DNA from: JAENVT01 sp031430695
GTDB taxonomy: Bacteria > Actinomycetota > Acidimicrobiia > Acidimicrobiales > Ilumatobacteraceae
DNA: 54,385 nucleotides
Direction of reading: 5' to 3'
Assembly (NCBI GenBank): GCA_031430695.1
Contig: JANPBZ010000113.1
Coordinates: forward strand, 1 to 54,385
Shown: positions 51,733 through 54,385 of the stretch, one piece after another
How the letters are laid out: every line of letters starts with the position of its first letter
Position numbering within the stretch: position 1 is the stretch's first letter
Program-made: the position numbers and the translations under genes
The notes under the pieces: generated by a model
Seen by the model: only the letters and a program-made list of their open reading frames with translations
The model's database searches: none
What the model was told of the DNA's origin: nothing

Positions 51733-52116
51733 GGGGCTGACTGGTTTCGACATCAGTATCTGTGGGCGAGCGTGCGACCCGAGTTGCTCAGACTCGCTAA
51801 ACGGGGCACAAAACAGAATTGCCAACGAGCAGTTCGCTCTCGCCGCCTAATTAGTTAGGTAGTGAAGAGACATCGTGACCAGAAATGGCGCACGGGGCCG
51901 ATCCACCGCAGCCCGGCAACAGAAGCGGGGGATGACGGCGAGAAAGACCGCTGACTGTAGGAAAGTCTGCTGACACTCGGCAAAGACCGAGCGTGGACCC
52001 CGCTTGCGGAGGTCAGCCGACCCGCCGGTCTCGCTGCGTTAGCGAGTGAGTCGGGAATGGCCGTATCACGAACGTTCATAGCCTGATGGACGGGGGTTCG
52101 ATTCCCCCCAGCTCCA
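51733..52116 (+). ncRNA. ssrA: transfer-messenger RNA (tmRNA)
   Basis: The 5' end GGGGCTGACTGGTTTCGACA pairs with the 3' end CAGCTCC (52109-52115, discriminator A at 52116) in a tRNA-Ala-like acceptor. The T-arm is GGGGGTTCGATTCCCCC; no CCA is encoded. The tag frame begins at GCA 51806 and reads AQNRIANEQFALAA before TAA at 51848-51850, with the conserved ALAA degron. Pseudoknot-forming regions lie between. Together with SmpB it rescues stalled ribosomes and tags their products for proteases such as ClpXP. Confidence 0.95.
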
Positions 52117-52131
52117 CCTTGTCCCAAAATA

Positions 52132-52167
52132 CCCTCTGACCTGGTCCTTTTCGCTAGGTCACGAGGG
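52132..52167 (+). terminator. hairpin downstream of ssrA, possible terminator
   Basis: CCCTC-TGACCT (52132-52142) pairs with AGGTCA-GAGGG (52156-52167) over eleven bases with one bulged C; the 13-base loop contains TTTT. It starts 15 bases after the tmRNA end. The usual T-run after the stem is missing, so termination by itself is uncertain; it may instead protect or process the precursor 3' end. Confidence 0.45.
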
Positions 52168-52573
52168 CGGCGAATTCCCCCAGCGATCCCGCAAGCGTCT
52201 GACCAGGGGAAATGCGGTTGAAATGGACGGGGGATTTCGGGGGTATCCGCCCCCCAGCAGAAAATCGGAGACCGTGAAACCGCAGGTCAGCAGGGTTCAT
52301 GTGCGGACCGCTCTCGGCCGGGGCGGCAAAAGGGCGGCCGACGACACGACGACTCCGACCCGAAGCCGCTGCTGAGCATCGAATGCGCGGACATGAGTGG
52401 TGCCTCATTCGGTTCGCAATGGCGCACGCGCGGCGCAACAATCGATGCACTCCCGCGGCAACCGACCGGTGTTGCTTCCCGGGGCCTTCGCATGGCACCA
52501 CGCACCACATGCGAGAGTCTCTGCGGCCACTGTGTGATCGGGCTCGTGATGGTCTCGGGCCCCCTCGTGGGCA
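52168..52573. other. intergenic region downstream of ssrA, no gene recognised
   Basis: No reading frame here looks like a real protein. At 52224-52258 the sequence partly echoes the tmRNA T-arm (TGGACGGGGG, then CCCCCCAGC), which may be chance or a worn attachment-site remnant. tmRNA 3' ends are common phage and island insertion sites, but no integrase gene is present. Confidence 0.45.
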
Positions 52574-53724
52574 TCAGCCAGCGTTGGGCTGCCACACGCC
52601 GTGCAACTGGATCCCGCCGGCGATGATCACGATCGGGTCGCCGCCGTCGGCCGGGATCGCCCACAGCTCGCGACTGTTGGGGAGCACCGCCGTGAACATG
52701 ATCCACTTGCCGTCTGGTGTGTAACGGGGGATCGTGGCGCATGGCAGACGTGTCGTAGTGCGTGAGCTGTTCGAGGCCGGTGCCGTCCGGGTGAATGCGA
52801 TAGAGGTTGGAGATCGCCGGGACGAAGTTGTATTCGTTGAGCGGATAGATCGAGAACACGATCCACTGGCCGTCTGGCGACCAGGCCGGATCCCCGGCGT
52901 TCATGGTCGGATCGGTGAGTTGGGTCTCATTGGTTCCATCCGGATCGATCGTGTAGACGGCCGTGCCGGTGGGTGCGCCGTTCGCGTACGGGTCTCGCCA
53001 GTACGTGATGTGCTTGCCATCTGGTGACCATCCCGGGAAGTACTCGCGGTCGCATGGCGGATCGGTGTTGCTCGTGATCTGGTGGACCGCTCGGGTGGCC
53101 ACATCTCCGATCCAGAGACCGCAATCCGTCGGCACGTCGTTGCCGGTCGCGTCGTCGTGGACGAAAGGTCCGTGCGCTCGGCTGAACGCGACCTCGGCGC
53201 CGTCCGGTGAGTACACGGGTTCCTCATCGCCGAGGCACGGAGCGTTGCATTGGAAAAGCTGTTCGGACGTGTTCAACCCGAGGTCATACACGTAGAGGGG
53301 CTCCGTCTCTCCGCCTCGGGTCGTGAAGACGAGGTGCGTGCCGTCGGGCGACCAGTTTCCATACTTCTCCTCGCCGGGGACGTCAGCGGCAACGTTGTGG
53401 TTTTCGGTGCCGTCGGGATGGATGAGCCAGATGCCTTCCGGTCCCGTCTGGTTGGACTGGTAGGCGATCCACGTGTGATGGTCGGCGAGCAGTGCCGTGC
53501 CGGACGACAGTGATGTCGACGTCGCGTCGGCGGTGGTCGGCGCCGCCGCGCTCGTCGGTGCGGTTGTGATCGGAGCGGCCGTTGTGGGCGTTGCGGCTGT
53601 TGTGCCGCTCGCCGCTGACGACTTCGGCTCAGCATTGCTGGCGCATGCTCCGAGGACCGCGGCGACCACCCCCGCACTCACAATCGCGACGATGGGCCTC
53701 CGGATGTGGCTGTTCCGCCGACAT
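52574..53724 (-). pseudogene. TolB/PD40 beta-propeller lipoprotein gene with two frameshifts
   Basis: The main frame encodes a Thr/Ala-rich linker and PD40-type blades WSPDGTHLVF, YSPDGAEVAF, WSPDGKHITY and WSPDGQWIVF. Near 52738 it shifts; another frame continues ATIPRYTPDGKWIMFTAVLP, ELWAIPADGGDP and ends QPNAG at TGA 52574-52576. At the 5' end the ATG at 53724 has a strong ribosome binding site (GAAGGAGG), but only one extra G near 53717 separates it from the lipoprotein signal (PIVAIVSAGVVAAVLGACAS). Repairing both single-base changes gives one normal surface lipoprotein of about 369 residues. Confidence 0.72.
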
Positions 53725-53848
53725 GACTGCCTCCTTCTTCACGCCGAACTCAACCATGACGTTCGTGTAGACCATTTATGTGGCGTCAGCGCTGGCCGGT
53801 GTCGCTCTCTTCATCGTCGCACTGCTGATCGCCCTCTGACCACTCAAC

Positions 53849-54385
53849 ATGAACCACTACCAGATCCCGGTGCGACGATCAGCGCCCGAGCCGGTGTCTT
53901 TCATCACCGATGTGTTCTCACGAATGATCGTTGGTTGGACAGTGGCCACGAACATGCGCACCCAGATCGTGTTGGACACCCTCGAGCACGCCCGCTTCAA
54001 CCGTGGCACCCGCTTCGAAAGCTTGGTGTGTCACTCCGATGCCGGCAGCAACAATACACATCGATCCGCTACACCGAACGCCTCGCAGAGATCCATGCCC
54101 TGCCCTCGATCGGCTCCATCGGTGACAGCTACGACAACACACTCGCCGAGGCGGTCAACGGGCTCTACAAGAGCGAACTGATCTACGACAAAGGGCCGTG
54201 GAGAACCGTCGACGACGTCGAACTGGCCACCCTCAGCTGGGTCCATTGGTTCAACACGACCAGGCTGCACAGCTCACTCGCTGACATCCCGCCCGCCGAG
54301 TTCGAGGCGACCTACTACGCTCAAAGATCGACCAGCCAACTGGTTGAAACCCAATAACCCGAGTCTCCATCAGACCCAGGGCGGT
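53849..54385 (+). mobile_element. truncated, frameshifted IS3-family transposase (OrfB) with IS right end
   Basis: The rve/DDE integrase core is recognisable: FITDVFSRMIVGWTVATNMR (first Asp), SLVCHSDAGS (second Asp), then after a frameshift near 54050 QYTSIRYTERLAEIHALPSI, GDSYDNTLAEAVNGLYKSEL (third acid Glu) and WVHWFNTTRLHSSL. The 5' part of OrfB and all of OrfA are missing. The coding part stops at 54355-54357. The last 25 bases, GAGTCTCCATCAGACCCAGG then GCGGT, resemble the usual right inverted repeat of actinobacterial IS3 elements and are cut by the window edge. Confidence 0.8.

Noticed and set aside
52154..52510. Minus-strand open frame downstream of ssrA.
   Set aside because: Arg-rich composition, no domain, no start signal, and it crosses the hairpin after ssrA.

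Overview
This 54,385-base window is high-GC DNA from an actinobacterium, most likely a member of the class Acidimicrobiia. The class is inferred from protein style; no rRNA is present to prove it. The evidence for Actinomycetota is the NucS mismatch endonuclease, a WhiG-type sigma factor, a CysM/Mec+ cysteine pair, luciferase-like and PPOX flavin/F420-type oxidoreductases, many GTG/TTG starts, and two blocks whose gene order matches the one I recall from Mycobacterium. About 50 protein genes, one tRNA-Leu and one tmRNA are present. Nothing resembles a CRISPR array, a prophage or a replication origin.

Layout. 0-6.2 kb: a PuuD-like membrane protein diverges from ettA, followed by a chain of overlapping genes (small membrane protein, cysQ-type phosphatase, a large unknown membrane protein with a duplicated His/Cys domain) and a hypothetical gene. 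6.2-15.1 kb: a PEP-mobile-domain protein, a UbiB/AarF kinase, a methyltransferase, nucS, a TrpB2-type enzyme, manA, a nucleoside phosphorylase and a Uma2 protein. 15.1-28.4 kb, all on the minus strand: the conserved housekeeping block dprA/yifB, xerC, whiG, a degenerate M23 protein, rpsB-tsf-pyrH-frr-cdsA-dxr-rseP-ispG. It joins translation, lipid synthesis, the MEP isoprenoid pathway, regulated proteolysis and DNA uptake/recombination. 28.5-35.7 kb: a lipoprotein, clpP, two neighbouring PLP enzymes divergent from a Fe-S-type regulator, and a HerA/VirB4-like ATPase.

35.7-37.9 kb is an accessory patch: an ECF sigma-factor fragment, a VapBC pair, a frameshifted membrane gene, a small membrane ORF and two large inverted repeats. 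37.9-45.8 kb holds a DUF2461 gene, a glycerol-type kinase/dehydrogenase/oxidoreductase cluster running into a tRNA-Leu, a luciferase-like gene overlapping a decayed D-threonine-aldolase-like gene, and rdgB-rph-murI. 45.8-51.6 kb: a DMT transporter, a secreted protein that ends in a sortase domain, cysM and mec+ (no cysO between them), smpB, an M14 peptidase lipoprotein and a PPOX protein. The last 2.8 kb holds ssrA (tmRNA), a TolB-like lipoprotein gene broken by two frameshifts, and a truncated, frameshifted IS3-family transposase whose end lies at the window edge.

The least explained signals are: (i) the duplicated His/Cys membrane protein at 3.7-5.6 kb; (ii) a pair of 44-base imperfect palindromes 15 kb apart (36,781 and 51,645) that align without gaps; (iii) the repeat-module/sortase fusion; (iv) the two PLP enzymes facing a cysteine-rich regulator; and (v) a mirrored divergent promoter between mec+ and smpB. 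All function calls come from reading motifs by eye; no database search was run.
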